From: Sulfobacillus harzensis
GTDB lineage: Bacteria > Bacillota > Sulfobacillia > Sulfobacillales > Sulfobacillaceae
Length of the DNA: 64,000 bases
Assembly: GCF_012933365.1 (NCBI RefSeq)
Contig: NZ_JABBVZ010000013.1
Location: 1 to 64,000 of the forward strand
Direction: 5' to 3'
Shown here: positions 54,638-62,672 of the stretch, one piece after another
How the letters are laid out: the number at the start of each line of letters is the position of its first letter
Numbering within the stretch: the first letter of the stretch is position 1
Notes under the pieces: generated by a model
The model's database searches: none
Told to the model about the DNA's origin: nothing
What the model saw: the letters and a program-made list of their open reading frames with translations, nothing else
Made by a program: the position numbers and the translations under genes

Positions 54638-55774
54638 ATGGCGGGGTTCATGCCCGATTGGTCTTTGCAGCGCAAAGGAGCGACCGACCAGCGCCGGCAC
54701 ATGGAAAAGATTAAGCAGGCGCTTAAGGAACGGCTGCCAGACTTGGTATCGGATGAATCGATCGTGGCATCCGACGGGAAGCACGTGGTCCGGGTACCGA
54801 TTCGCTCGCTAGAGCAGTACAAGTTCCGATTTCACCCCTGGCAGGGGGATCGGGTCGGGCAGGATCAGGGGCAGGGGCAGCCAGGCGATGTGCTGGGCAA
54901 ACTGCCCAAACGAAGCCAGCAAGGCGGCCAAGGCGATCAGCCGGGAGAAACGCCGGGCATCGACTACATTGAGGCCGAAGTCACCCTCGACGACATTGCC
55001 GGCTTGTTGTTTGACGAACTGGGGCTTCCCTACCTCAAGCCTAAGACGAAAGCCACGATTCCAGAACCCACCTTCAAATTCAAGGATATCAGCCCTAAGG
55101 GATTAATGGGCAATCTGGACAAACGCCGCAGTCTCCGTCAAAACCTGCTTCGCAATGCCCGGGAGACGGGCCAAGCGCGGGTGGGGGGATGGCGAGACGA
55201 TGATCTGCGATTCAAGACCTGGGTCGACGAGCCCGAGCCGGAGGACAACGCGGTGTTTATCGCCATGCGCGACATCTCCGGTTCGATGGGCGACTTTAAG
55301 AAGATGATGGCTCGGACCTTTGCCTTTTGGATGCTGAAGTTTCTCCGCACCCAATATCGGGCCGTGGAGGTGGTGTTTCTCGTGCACCACACCCAAGCAC
55401 GAGAGGTGAGCGAGGAAGAGTTCTTCCAACTGGGCGAAAGTGGGGGCACCAAGGTGTCCTCGGTATATCAACTCTGCCAAGAAGTGATTGAGACCCGTTA
55501 TTCACCGCAGCGCTGGAACATCTACCCCATTCACTTTTCGGACGGCGACAATTGGTCAGACGCTGACAATCGCCGAACTGTCGAGGTGTTGGAAGCGCTC
55601 TTGCCCCATGTGAACGTTTTTGGCTACGGCGAAATTCGGGAAGGGGGATATACCAGCACGCTGATGTCGGCCTTCAGCCGGGTGAAGCACCCGCGATTTA
55701 AAATGGTCACCATCACGCAACGGCAGGACGTCTACCCAGCGTTGAAGACCTTCTTTCCGCGAAAGGAGGGTTAG
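54638..55774 (+). CDS. yhbH: sporulation protein YhbH (DUF444)
   Basis: A 378-aa protein. Its start (FMPDWSLQRKGATDQRRHME), VPIRSLEQYKFRF, and a C-terminal VWA-like fold with AMRDISGSMGDFKK (MIDAS-type DxSxS reads DISGS) identify the YhbH/YeaH family. It usually travels with PrkA and SpoVR in a sporulation and stress module. GGGAGGTG lies 6 nt before ATG 54638; the frame back to 54503 is not needed. It is 2 nt from spoVR. Confidence 0.94.
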   Translation: MAGFMPDWSLQRKGATDQRRHMEKIKQALKERLPDLVSDESIVASDGKHVVRVPIRSLEQYKFRFHPWQGDRVGQDQGQGQPGDVLGKLPKRSQQGGQGDQPGETPGIDYIEAEVTLDDIAGLLFDELGLPYLKPKTKATIPEPTFKFKDISPKGLMGNLDKRRSLRQNLLRNARETGQARVGGWRDDDLRFKTWVDEPEPEDNAVFIAMRDISGSMGDFKKMMARTFAFWMLKFLRTQYRAVEVVFLVHHTQAREVSEEEFFQLGESGGTKVSSVYQLCQEVIETRYSPQRWNIYPIHFSDGDNWSDADNRRTVEVLEALLPHVNVFGYGEIREGGYTSTLMSAFSRVKHPRFKMVTITQRQDVYPALKTFFPRKEG

Positions 55775-55776
55775 CG

Positions 55777-57111
55777 ATGGGGCCCCAGCGTTATCCGACT
55801 GACCGCGAAATCTGGAGTCTGGCTCGGGACATGGGATTGGATCCGTACCCCGTGCTGTTCGAAAGCGTGCCCGCGCCGGTTCTCTATGAATTTGCCGCTT
55901 ACCTCATTCCCGGACGCATGTCCCACTGGTCCTATGGCAAGGCGTATCATGCGATGAAGACGCGCTACGACTACGGATTGAACAAACTCTACGAGATGGT
56001 GATTAACTCCAACCCTGCCTATGCGTTTTTGCTGGAGTCCAATTCCGATTTGGAGAACACCTTCGTTCGCGCCCATGTCATGGGCCACGTGGATTTCTTT
56101 AAGAACAACCAGTGTTTTCAGCACACGGTGCCTGACATGATTGAGGTCGTGTCGCGGCACGCGGAACGCGTGCGGCAGTATGAGTTCGACGTTGGCCGCG
56201 AACAGGTTGAGCGCTTTCTGGATGCAGTGCTGGCCTTGGAGGAGCATGTCAGCCCCCCGAGCCCGACCCTGCCAGCCAGACAGAAGGAGGGATCTCCCCC
56301 GAGTGCGCTTTCGCGTCCCGCCTGGGCGGATTTGACCATGAGCGGGCAAAGCCCACCCGTCCGGCGAGTGCCGGAAGTGAAGGCGGGTACCGAGGAGACA
56401 GACGATCTGCTGCTGTTTTTGATGCGTGAGAGCCGGCATCTGGAGGATTGGCAACGCGACATTATCGGTATGGTGCGTGACGAGATGCTTTACTTCTGGC
56501 CGCAAGTCCGCACCAAGATTATGAACGAAGGCTGGGCCAGCTACTGGCATGTCACCTTGATGCGGGAGCTGCGTTTGGAAGATGACGACTATCTTGACTT
56601 TGCGCGTCTGCACAGTCAAGTTACCGCCCCCATGATGTACCAGATTAACCCGTACGCTTTGGGCTACGCCATCTTCACCGATTTGGAGCGTCGCTATGGC
56701 CGCGAGGCCATGTTTTTAGCCCGGACGGTCGATGACGATGTGTCATTCGTTCGCAACTACCTGAACGAGGAGATTGTCGAGAGCCTCAATATGATGGTTT
56801 ATGGTGCGGAGGACGATGCGGTGGTGCTAAAAAGCCGCGCCGCTGAACGGGTGCGCGAGCAGCTAGTGCGGGAGTTGGTGCACGGGGGTATTCCGGTCAT
56901 CCATGTCAACGACGGCGACTTTAATCAGCGCGGCGAACTCTATCTGATTCATCGCCACGAAGGCATTGACTTGGACATTCCGTTTGCCGAGCGAGCACTG
57001 CACTACGTGCATCAATTGTGGGGACGGCCGGTCCACTTGGAGACCCGCAGCGAGGAAAAGCGGGTCATTCTGAGCTATGACGGTAAGGCGGACAGCAAAG
57101 TCGTGCTTTAG
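55777..57111 (+). CDS. spoVR: SpoVR family protein
   Basis: A 444-aa member of the SpoVR/YcgB family required for normal spore cortex in B. subtilis; biochemical role unknown. MNEGWASYWHVTLMREL, INPYALGYAIFTDLERRYG and HVMGHVDFFKNNQ are strongly conserved family segments. A Pro-rich insert (about 165-205) lies before the conserved core. AAAGGAGGG precedes ATG 55777 by 6 nt. It lies between yhbH and prkA. Confidence 0.95.
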   Translation: MGPQRYPTDREIWSLARDMGLDPYPVLFESVPAPVLYEFAAYLIPGRMSHWSYGKAYHAMKTRYDYGLNKLYEMVINSNPAYAFLLESNSDLENTFVRAHVMGHVDFFKNNQCFQHTVPDMIEVVSRHAERVRQYEFDVGREQVERFLDAVLALEEHVSPPSPTLPARQKEGSPPSALSRPAWADLTMSGQSPPVRRVPEVKAGTEETDDLLLFLMRESRHLEDWQRDIIGMVRDEMLYFWPQVRTKIMNEGWASYWHVTLMRELRLEDDDYLDFARLHSQVTAPMMYQINPYALGYAIFTDLERRYGREAMFLARTVDDDVSFVRNYLNEEIVESLNMMVYGAEDDAVVLKSRAAERVREQLVRELVHGGIPVIHVNDGDFNQRGELYLIHRHEGIDLDIPFAERALHYVHQLWGRPVHLETRSEEKRVILSYDGKADSKVVL

Positions 57112-57200
57112 TTGTCGGTCGAGGCTTCACTAAGACAGTCCGGTACTACGGTGAACTCTGAAAGGAAGGGTCAGCGATTTCTCGAAAGGGAGGGACAATC

Positions 57201-58343
57201 ATGGATCTGTGGGAACGCCTGCAGGCATACCGAAGTCAAGAGAGCGATTTGCGCTGGAAGGGCACGTTTCGCGAGTACTTCAATCGTGTACGGGAGCAGC
57301 CGCGTGTGGCACGCCTCTCTCATGCCCGCATTTACGATATGATTGCGGATCATGGCGTGGAAACCACCGAGGACGGCGGCCGACATTATACGTTCTTTGA
57401 CGGTGAAATATTTGGTTTGGACCATGCCTTAGACCAACTGGTGGACTACTTCCATTCGGCGGCTCAGCGTCTCGAAGTGAGAAAGCGCATCTTGCTATTG
57501 ATGGGGCCGGTGGGCGGGGGAAAGTCGACACTGGTGACGCTGTTGAAGCGCGGCCTCGAAGCCTACTCGCGCACGGACCAAGGGGCGGCATACGCCATTG
57601 CTGATTGCCCCATGCACGAGGAACCGCTTCACCTGATCCCCGATGCGCTGCGGCCCGAAGTCCAGCGAGAGTATGGGCTCTATATTGAGGGCGATTTGTG
57701 CCCCGTCTGTCGACAGCGCCTGGTGAACATCTACGACGGACAGATTGATGAAGTGCCGGTCGAACGGATTCTCTTTTCAGAGAAGCAACGGGTGGGCATT
57801 GGCACCTTTTCCCCAAGCGACCCGAAGAGTCAAGACATCAGCGAACTGACCGGGTCGATCGATTTGGCCACCATTGGAGAGTACGGGTCGGAGTCCGACC
57901 CGCGCGCCTATCGCTTCGACGGCGAGCTTAACATTGCCAACCGCGGCATGATGGAATTCATCGAGATGCTGAAGAGTGACGAGAAGTTTCTCTACGGCCT
58001 CTTGACACTCTCTCAAGAACAGAATATCAAGACGGGCCGATTCTCGATGATCTATGCCGACGTGCAGATCGAAACCGTAAATCCGCAGGCAATCTCATGC
58101 GCCTCCCCGCATAGATTAGCGCGAGGGGGGATCGTCATGACGGGGTACGGATGGTTGGTGCGGTGGGCTGAGGGGGTACTCTTGCGCCAAATCGCGGAGG
58201 CGCAGGGTGACGGTGCCCTCGGCGGTGATGGTGCCCCCGGCGATGAGCCCCCGCAAGAGCTCTTGGCGCTCGGACGGAGTAATGGCGTCCCACCGGTCGA
58301 CGAGGTGGGCAAGAAAGCTCCGGACGGTCGTGGCATCCACTGA
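57201..58343 (+). CDS. prkA: PrkA (AAA/kinase) 5' fragment, interrupted by a mobile element
   Basis: PrkA is a AAA-domain protein of about 630 aa of the sporulation module with YhbH and SpoVR, reported as a serine kinase and ATP-dependent regulator. Residues 1-287 here are a clear PrkA N-terminus: RKRILLLMGPVGGGKSTLV (Walker A), CPMHEEPLHLIP and EQNIKTGRFSMIYAD. After Asp287 (codon ending 58061) PrkA similarity ends, where the family continues with a conserved AHTNE-like segment. The open frame runs on for 93 codons into the antisense of a recombinase gene and stops at 58343. AAAGGGAGG lies 6 nt before ATG 57201. The missing C-terminal half of about 340 aa is not in the window. Confidence 0.9.
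   Translation: MDLWERLQAYRSQESDLRWKGTFREYFNRVREQPRVARLSHARIYDMIADHGVETTEDGGRHYTFFDGEIFGLDHALDQLVDYFHSAAQRLEVRKRILLLMGPVGGGKSTLVTLLKRGLEAYSRTDQGAAYAIADCPMHEEPLHLIPDALRPEVQREYGLYIEGDLCPVCRQRLVNIYDGQIDEVPVERILFSEKQRVGIGTFSPSDPKSQDISELTGSIDLATIGEYGSESDPRAYRFDGELNIANRGMMEFIEMLKSDEKFLYGLLTLSQEQNIKTGRFSMIYADVQIETVNPQAISCASPHRLARGGIVMTGYGWLVRWAEGVLLRQIAEAQGDGALGGDGAPGDEPPQELLALGRSNGVPPVDEVGKKAPDGRGIH
58045..58115. other. probable left attachment junction of the element in prkA
   Basis: PrkA-like coding ends at about 58061, and the recombinase stop codon is at 58116-58118 on the other strand. The crossover core must lie near the point where homology is lost, around 58055-58070. It cannot be fixed without the right end of the element or an uninterrupted prkA. 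Confidence 0.55.
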
Positions 58344-59660
58344 CTGGGGCCCGGGCGCAGGAATCGGACGCACGGCTTCGAGCGCGGCTTGCTGGTGGCG
58401 CAGACGGTCGATGCGCTGGCGCAACGTGGCAGCATCAATGGCCCCTTGCTCGAACGCGTCGTACCAGCGGGTCACGCGCTCATCGAGGGCCGTCTGCTGA
58501 GCTACCCAATCAGAATCGGGAGGACGCGCGACGCCATAATACATGGCCAGCGCCCGATCCACCGCAACGGGATCGGCGTGCCACGCGCGCAACTGTGCTA
58601 GCACTTGCGCGTGGATCTGTGGGGCATGATGATACCGGCTGGGGCAAAGCGGACCCCCGCGCCGCCGATTCTTCTTGCTCGCGCACGCATAATAGAAGCG
58701 GTAGCGTCGCACGGGATCATCGTAACTGGTGGCGGGGCGCGGTGTGGGCCGCACATACACGCCGCGAATGGGACTGCCGCAGGCGGGGCACGTGAGCAAC
58801 CCGTCGATCCAAAAGTCGGGGCGGTCGGCATGGGGCCCGAGTTGCCGCCCCGCAAACTTCCGTTGAACCGTCGCCCACGTCACCTCATCCACCAGCGCTT
58901 CATGATGGCCCGGATGGGGATCGGTGCGGCCCACATACCCGTGATACACGGGATTCTTCAAGAGCTTTTCGAGCACGCGATCCCACCACGCACCGCCGCC
59001 GGGCGCGGCGATGCCTTGGGTATTGAGCCAATTGGCCAAATCATACGGCCCCGCACCATGGGCCGCTTTTTCAAAGAGACTCCGCACGATGGGCGCGGTC
59101 ACGGGGTCGGGCGCGAGTTGCCCACGGCCGGTGCGGCGATAGCCATACGGCACCTTGCCGCCCTGCCAGCGGCCCAATTTGAGGCTCTGGGCGCGGCCCA
59201 TTTTGGTGCGCTCGACAATCGTTTCGCGCTCGAGCTGCGCGAACACCGCGAGCATGCCGAGCATGGCTTTGCCCATGGGCGTGGTGGTGTCGAACGGTTC
59301 CGTGGCCGACTGGATGCCAATGCCCAGCGGATTGAACACTTCCTCCAACAGATAGAGAATGTCCCGCTGGCGACGGCTCAAGCGATCCAGGCGATAGAAC
59401 AGCACGGTATCAAAGACACGCTGTTGTGCATCCGCCAGGAGGCGGCGCATGGCCGGGCGATCCAGCGACTTCCCAGAGGCCCCGCCATCGACATACACCT
59501 GCACGACCTGCCAGCCTTTGGCGTGCGCAAACGCCCGGCAGCGGTCTTCTTGCGCCCCCAGGGAGAGCCCTTCGGACGACTGTTCGAGCGTGGAGACTCT
59601 ACAGTAGAGAGCCGCACGTACATGGTGAGAAGTACTGCTACTGGCTGAATCTGGGCGCAT
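58116..59660 (-). CDS. large serine recombinase (SpoIVCA/phage integrase type)
   Basis: A 514-aa site-specific recombinase. The catalytic N-terminal resolvase domain has the nucleophile Ser in ALYCRVSTLEQ, the Arg motif in YRLDRLSRRQRD and a second in ETIVERTKMG. A recombinase domain (about 170-275) follows. A zinc ribbon with cysteines in CPACGSPI and ACASKKN-PLCPS, and a coiled-coil region (about 390-440), complete the large serine integrase plan. ATG 59660 has GGAGGGAGG 4 nt upstream. The gene's 3' end faces the prkA junction 55 nt away. Such enzymes excise skin elements with the help of a directionality factor. Confidence 0.93.
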   Translation of the reverse strand: MRPDSASSSTSHHVRAALYCRVSTLEQSSEGLSLGAQEDRCRAFAHAKGWQVVQVYVDGGASGKSLDRPAMRRLLADAQQRVFDTVLFYRLDRLSRRQRDILYLLEEVFNPLGIGIQSATEPFDTTTPMGKAMLGMLAVFAQLERETIVERTKMGRAQSLKLGRWQGGKVPYGYRRTGRGQLAPDPVTAPIVRSLFEKAAHGAGPYDLANWLNTQGIAAPGGGAWWDRVLEKLLKNPVYHGYVGRTDPHPGHHEALVDEVTWATVQRKFAGRQLGPHADRPDFWIDGLLTCPACGSPIRGVYVRPTPRPATSYDDPVRRYRFYYACASKKNRRRGGPLCPSRYHHAPQIHAQVLAQLRAWHADPVAVDRALAMYYGVARPPDSDWVAQQTALDERVTRWYDAFEQGAIDAATLRQRIDRLRHQQAALEAVRPIPAPGPQSVDATTVRSFLAHLVDRWDAITPSERQELLRGLIAGGTITAEGTVTLRLRDLAQEYPLSPPHQPSVPRHDDPPSR

Positions 59661-59693
59661 TCGTCCTCCCTCCTGCACTTTCAATTGTTTCCG

Positions 59694-59720
59694 CCGTATG
59701 ACAATTTCGTTCCATTATTG
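59694..59720 (-). promoter_or_regulatory. candidate sigma-E-like promoter of the recombinase
   Basis: On the minus strand CAATAAT (59714-59720), a 13-nt spacer and CATACGG (59694-59700) resemble sigma-E sites (KMATATT, then CATACAMT). Five of seven -35 positions and the CATAC core match. It stands about 35 nt upstream of the recombinase start. A vegetative promoter here is not excluded. Confidence 0.35.
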
Positions 59721-59767
59721 CTGCAAACAAAAGGACAACGTGATACGTCCCGCTAAGTATTTCAAGT

Positions 59768-59793
59768 AGCCGCCGTCCCACTGGGAGGCGGCT
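59768..59793. other. hairpin upstream of small rightward gene
   Basis: AGCCGCC (59768-59774) pairs with GGCGGCT (59787-59793), with inner CCC/GGG pairs. No good U-tract follows, so it is either a weak terminator or a regulatory structure in the divergent region between recombinase and 59823. Confidence 0.4.
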
Positions 59794-59822
59794 GTTCCTT
59801 ACGACGAAAGGAGTCTTGTCCG

Positions 59823-60038
59823 ATGAAACGCCCAATACCCCCCCGTCCAACCACCTTCCTCGAAATGGTGGAAGGCTTCCTCAGGGGCGATTACGACGAA
59901 ATGCCACCTGCGCCGGTATCGCGTCGACCGGAATACCTAACCGTTGTGCGGCCTCAACCCAGCGCTGATGGATCTGCCGTTCCCAGTTCGCCGGAAGCAC
60001 CACCGCCCCCTGGACCTGCAGGGCCTCGGCCAAGGTAA
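59823..60038 (+). CDS. small Pro-rich protein, unknown
   Basis: A 71-aa frame beginning with ATG 59823 and AAAGGAG 9 nt upstream. The first half (PTTFLEMVEGFLRGDYDEMP) looks protein-like. The second half is Pro/Ser-rich and overlaps antisense to the leftward small frame at 59881-60066. I do not recognise a family. It may be a small phage-type protein; a directionality factor role would be speculation. Confidence 0.4.
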   Translation: MKRPIPPRPTTFLEMVEGFLRGDYDEMPPAPVSRRPEYLTVVRPQPSADGSAVPSSPEAPPPPGPAGPRPR

Positions 60039-60066
60039 CGACGATCGCCCGATGCTGTGTCTCCAC
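59881..60066 (-). CDS. small protein downstream of the Mrr-like nuclease, unknown
   Basis: A 61-aa frame starting with GTG 60066, 2 nt after the stop of the nuclease gene on the same strand. Its composition is balanced and protein-like (AIVVTLAEALQVQGAVVLP; RWVEAAQRLGIPVDAIPAQ). No own ribosome site is seen, so translation would be coupled. It overlaps the rightward frame 59823-60038 antisense. At least one of the two is likely real. Confidence 0.4.
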   Translation of the reverse strand: METQHRAIVVTLAEALQVQGAVVLPANWERQIHQRWVEAAQRLGIPVDAIPAQVAFRRNRP

Positions 60067-60068
60067 GT

Positions 60069-60992
60069 TTACCGTAGAGCAACCCCCGTTAGCTGAAAGG
60101 GCACTTCGGCACTAAACTGCGCACGAATCACCGGTTCGACGTGCTCCGGGTGCGCCGAAAATGCCAACACAAAAACGTCTTCCCGCCACGGGAACATGGA
60201 TTGAAGGAGAACATCCGGATCCCACTGCTCAAGCCCGAAAATCATCAGAACCCCAAAATCCGGGAGGGTGCCAATATGCGCTTTCAAGGCCTCCGGCGTC
60301 GGGAACCGGTCCGGCGTATACAAACCGTCTTCGTCGCCATCGAGCGTACGCAATGATGCGTCCAGCCGAATGACAGGTGTTGCGCGGGTGTGTTCGTCAT
60401 CGATGTCTGGCGTGATCGCCAGGATTTGTCGTCCGCGCAAATGTCCGGCGCTGTGTTCGTTCTCGACCCATTGGAGCAACGGGCTGATCCACCCTTCGCC
60501 GTTCTGCGGCACTTGGTAAATCGGTGCTCCCGAGTCCGAACGTTGACGTGCTGCATTCAGTTGATACACCAACGTCTGGCGATCCCATAATGCGACCCCG
60601 AGTCGCTGGGCCATGGTGTAAGCGTTCTGGCTAAATTGCGCATTCGTCACAACTATCGCATAGGTGCCGCCGTAGAATTGAAGCGCGCTTGCGACCTCTT
60701 GCACAGCCTTGACGCCCACCGTGCGACTGGACCGTTTCGCTTGGACGATAACACGCTCGTCCGCACGGGACAAAATTAGATCGGCCCCGTAGTCCCCGGT
60801 ACGCGGAGTCGTCTCGACGTGGTATCCGAGATCACGGAACAGCAACGCGAGCCGCGCTTCGAAGGCGACTCCAGACATCTGGTCGATCTCCCGAATCCCC
60901 GACGTGCGCAAGAGATCTTCTTGATGCGCTCGATATCGAAGCCAGGCGAAGATCGCGCCGGCCGCCAAGATTAGGACGACGAGGGCAGCCAA
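60069..60992 (-). CDS. membrane-anchored Mrr-type restriction endonuclease-like protein
   Basis: A 307-aa protein. An N-terminal membrane helix (about 1-18) is followed by an Mrr-cat domain (about 37-145) with the nuclease motif: Glu in FEARLALLFRDLGY, Asp in TGDYGADLIL, and QxK in VIVQAKRSS. The C-terminal half (about 150-307) is not recognised. TTG 60992 is preferred because AAGGAGG lies 8 nt upstream; GTG 61001 touches that site. It may cleave modified or foreign DNA at the membrane. It is next to a J-domain gene and forms a leftward run with it. Confidence 0.75.
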   Translation of the reverse strand: MAALVVLILAAGAIFAWLRYRAHQEDLLRTSGIREIDQMSGVAFEARLALLFRDLGYHVETTPRTGDYGADLILSRADERVIVQAKRSSRTVGVKAVQEVASALQFYGGTYAIVVTNAQFSQNAYTMAQRLGVALWDRQTLVYQLNAARQRSDSGAPIYQVPQNGEGWISPLLQWVENEHSAGHLRGRQILAITPDIDDEHTRATPVIRLDASLRTLDGDEDGLYTPDRFPTPEALKAHIGTLPDFGVLMIFGLEQWDPDVLLQSMFPWREDVFVLAFSAHPEHVEPVIRAQFSAEVPFQLTGVALR

Positions 60993-61015
60993 TCCGAACA
61001 CCTCCTTGTCAACAC

Positions 61016-61744
61016 CTACTGGGTGAGTTCTTTTAAAGGCACATCGATATCGATATATCCTTTTACGAAACCACTGGTATGCCCTGGTTCAAAATAAGAC
61101 CAGCGTGCCACCCAGCGTCGAGGGACACCAAACCCGTCCCACGGATAATACATGCCCAATCGCGTCATCGCCTTGGGCCACACCTCAACATCAGAAGACC
61201 ACAGTGCCGAGAGGCCATTGTTCTCAAGGATGTCCCATGCAGACTCGCCCGATGACTGCAGGCCAAATTGGTCAAGCAAAACCGTATCTCGCGCACAGAC
61301 GGGCTGAATTTGTGCCGACAAATTGCGAATAACAGCAAGCACGACAACGCAGGACTCGGGGGGGATCGCGATTACCGAATGAATCCCCACCGCGCAACGC
61401 GACTGCGCGACTGTCTTGCCGTTACTCCGTGCGAGGACGCGTTGGTTCCGATGGATCACCGGCGGCGGTGACCCAAGAATAATCGGGGGGATGGCGGAAG
61501 AATCCGTCGCATCTTCATGAAAAGCGTTGTCCTGGTCTGACGGCTTCTCAGGGCCGAGCTTCCGATCATAGTCCTGGCGCAACCGAGGATCGGACAAGAT
61601 CCGGTAGGCTTCCAGCAATTCGCGCATGGCTTCGGTAGACCCACCCGCGTCCGGGTGCCGAACGAGCGTAAGACGTCGGTAGGCACGTTTAATCTCATCG
61701 GGCGTCGCGTGTCGTGATATTTGCAAAACTTCATACCATGTCAC
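61016..61744 (-). CDS. J-domain (DnaJ-like) protein with unknown C-terminal domain
   Basis: A 242-aa protein. Residues 1-65 are a J-domain (WYEVLQISRHATPDEIKRAY, the invariant HPD in VRHPDAGG, LEAYRILSDPRLRQDYDRKL). A linker follows, and then a C-terminal domain of about 150 aa with aromatic residues that I do not recognise (GMYYPWDGFGVPRRWVARW). J-proteins recruit Hsp70 to a client. AAGAGGTG lies 6 nt before GTG 61744. It ends 24 nt before the nuclease start, so the two are probably cotranscribed and may work together. Confidence 0.8.
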   Translation of the reverse strand: MTWYEVLQISRHATPDEIKRAYRRLTLVRHPDAGGSTEAMRELLEAYRILSDPRLRQDYDRKLGPEKPSDQDNAFHEDATDSSAIPPIILGSPPPVIHRNQRVLARSNGKTVAQSRCAVGIHSVIAIPPESCVVVLAVIRNLSAQIQPVCARDTVLLDQFGLQSSGESAWDILENNGLSALWSSDVEVWPKAMTRLGMYYPWDGFGVPRRWVARWSYFEPGHTSGFVKGYIDIDVPLKELTQ

Positions 61745-61756
61745 TCGTCACACCTC

Positions 61757-62584
61757 TTAAAAGAAGGGTAAATCATCCGGTATCTCATCGGAGCCTTCGC
61801 CGCGCGCTTTCAACTGTCTCACCATTTGTCTCACTAACCGCCGCTGGTCGGGTGTGAGGCCCTGGAGATCCACCAGATCGGATTGCTGGACGAGTTCGCG
61901 TAAATCAGGCGCCTTGCGATTCTTGGGATCGCTCTGGATGCTCACGACCACGGCTTGGATCACCGGATCGTCCGGGGCGGCCAAAATCCGATCGGGATAA
62001 CGGGGATTCGCCGCCCGGAGTTTCCACCGACCGCCGTCCCGGATGAGGTACTTGCATGTGGCATCCTCTCCCTGGAACAAGGCGACGACGATATCGCCGT
62101 GCTGGGGGGTCCGCGACTCCGTACTGCGGCAGATGACCAAATCGCCGGGCATAATGCCCGCACCGACCATGGAATCGCCTTGCACTCGCAAGGCAAAATC
62201 AGCCGGGAGCGACGGGGGGATCAGCACGTCGCCGTCGCGGTCCGGTTGCGCAGGCCACGGCACACCCGCATGGATGCGGCCCAAAATGGGGACGGGGCGC
62301 ACGGGGAGAACCTCCGGCAGTTGTGCGGCCATTTTGTGCTGAGCGCTGTCGTTCGCCGGACCGAGCCCCGGCAACGGATCCAGCAATTTCACGAAGTTGC
62401 CTATGTCGAGCGCTTCCGCCAATCTCGCGACAATATCCAGGGTGGCTCCGCTCTTGCCGCTTTCATACCGCGAAATCTGGGACTTTGTTAGGCCAACGAC
62501 CTCGGCCAACGCCTCTTGCGTCAGACCTTTCTTTAACCGCGCTTCTCGCAATTTGCGCCCAAAATAATTTTCTTTGGTTTTCAC
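61757..62584 (-). CDS. LexA/CI-like repressor (XRE HTH plus S24 peptidase)
   Basis: A 275-aa phage-type repressor. The N-terminal HTH is GLTQEALAEVVGLTKSQISR. The self-cleavage site is an Ala-Gly bond in GRIHAGVPWP, the catalytic Ser is in VQGDSMVGAGIMPGD, and the Lys in ATCKYLIR. Cleavage in the presence of RecA filaments would relieve repression after DNA damage. AAGGGG lies 5 nt before GTG 62584. Two 17-bp palindromes upstream are its likely operators. It probably heads the leftward J-domain, nuclease and small-gene run. Confidence 0.9.
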   Translation of the reverse strand: MKTKENYFGRKLREARLKKGLTQEALAEVVGLTKSQISRYESGKSGATLDIVARLAEALDIGNFVKLLDPLPGLGPANDSAQHKMAAQLPEVLPVRPVPILGRIHAGVPWPAQPDRDGDVLIPPSLPADFALRVQGDSMVGAGIMPGDLVICRSTESRTPQHGDIVVALFQGEDATCKYLIRDGGRWKLRAANPRYPDRILAAPDDPVIQAVVVSIQSDPKNRKAPDLRELVQQSDLVDLQGLTPDQRRLVRQMVRQLKARGEGSDEIPDDLPFF

Positions 62585-62593
62585 TCTAACCCC

Positions 62594-62622
62594 TTGACGT
62601 TGCATAGAATGCAACGTAAAAT
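62594..62622 (+). promoter_or_regulatory. rightward promoter with operator in its spacer
   Basis: TTGACG (62594-62599), a 17-nt spacer and TAAAAT (62617-62622) form a strong promoter for the XRE gene at 62673. The spacer is almost exactly the palindrome GTTGCATAGAATGCAAC, so a bound repressor would block RNA polymerase. Confidence 0.75.
62599..62615. promoter_or_regulatory. operator O1 of the S24 repressor
   Basis: Perfect palindrome GTTGCAT-AGA-ATGCAAC, inside the spacer of the rightward promoter and 14 nt upstream of the repressor start. Confidence 0.75.
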
Positions 62623-62632
62623 GACACTAAGA

Positions 62633-62649
62633 GTTGCATTCTATGCAAC
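62633..62649. promoter_or_regulatory. operator O2 of the S24 repressor
   Basis: Perfect palindrome GTTGCAT-TCT-ATGCAAC. It is the reverse complement of O1, with the centre 34 bp away, about three helical turns, allowing cooperative binding. Confidence 0.75.
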
Positions 62650-62672
62650 TTGAACAAAGGAGTGAGGACAAG

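Noticed and set aside
58605-59648. 347-codon rightward open frame antisense to the recombinase
   Set aside because: It is the mirror of a GC-rich, clearly conserved recombinase gene, with His/Arg/Ala-rich composition and no ribosome site or known domain.
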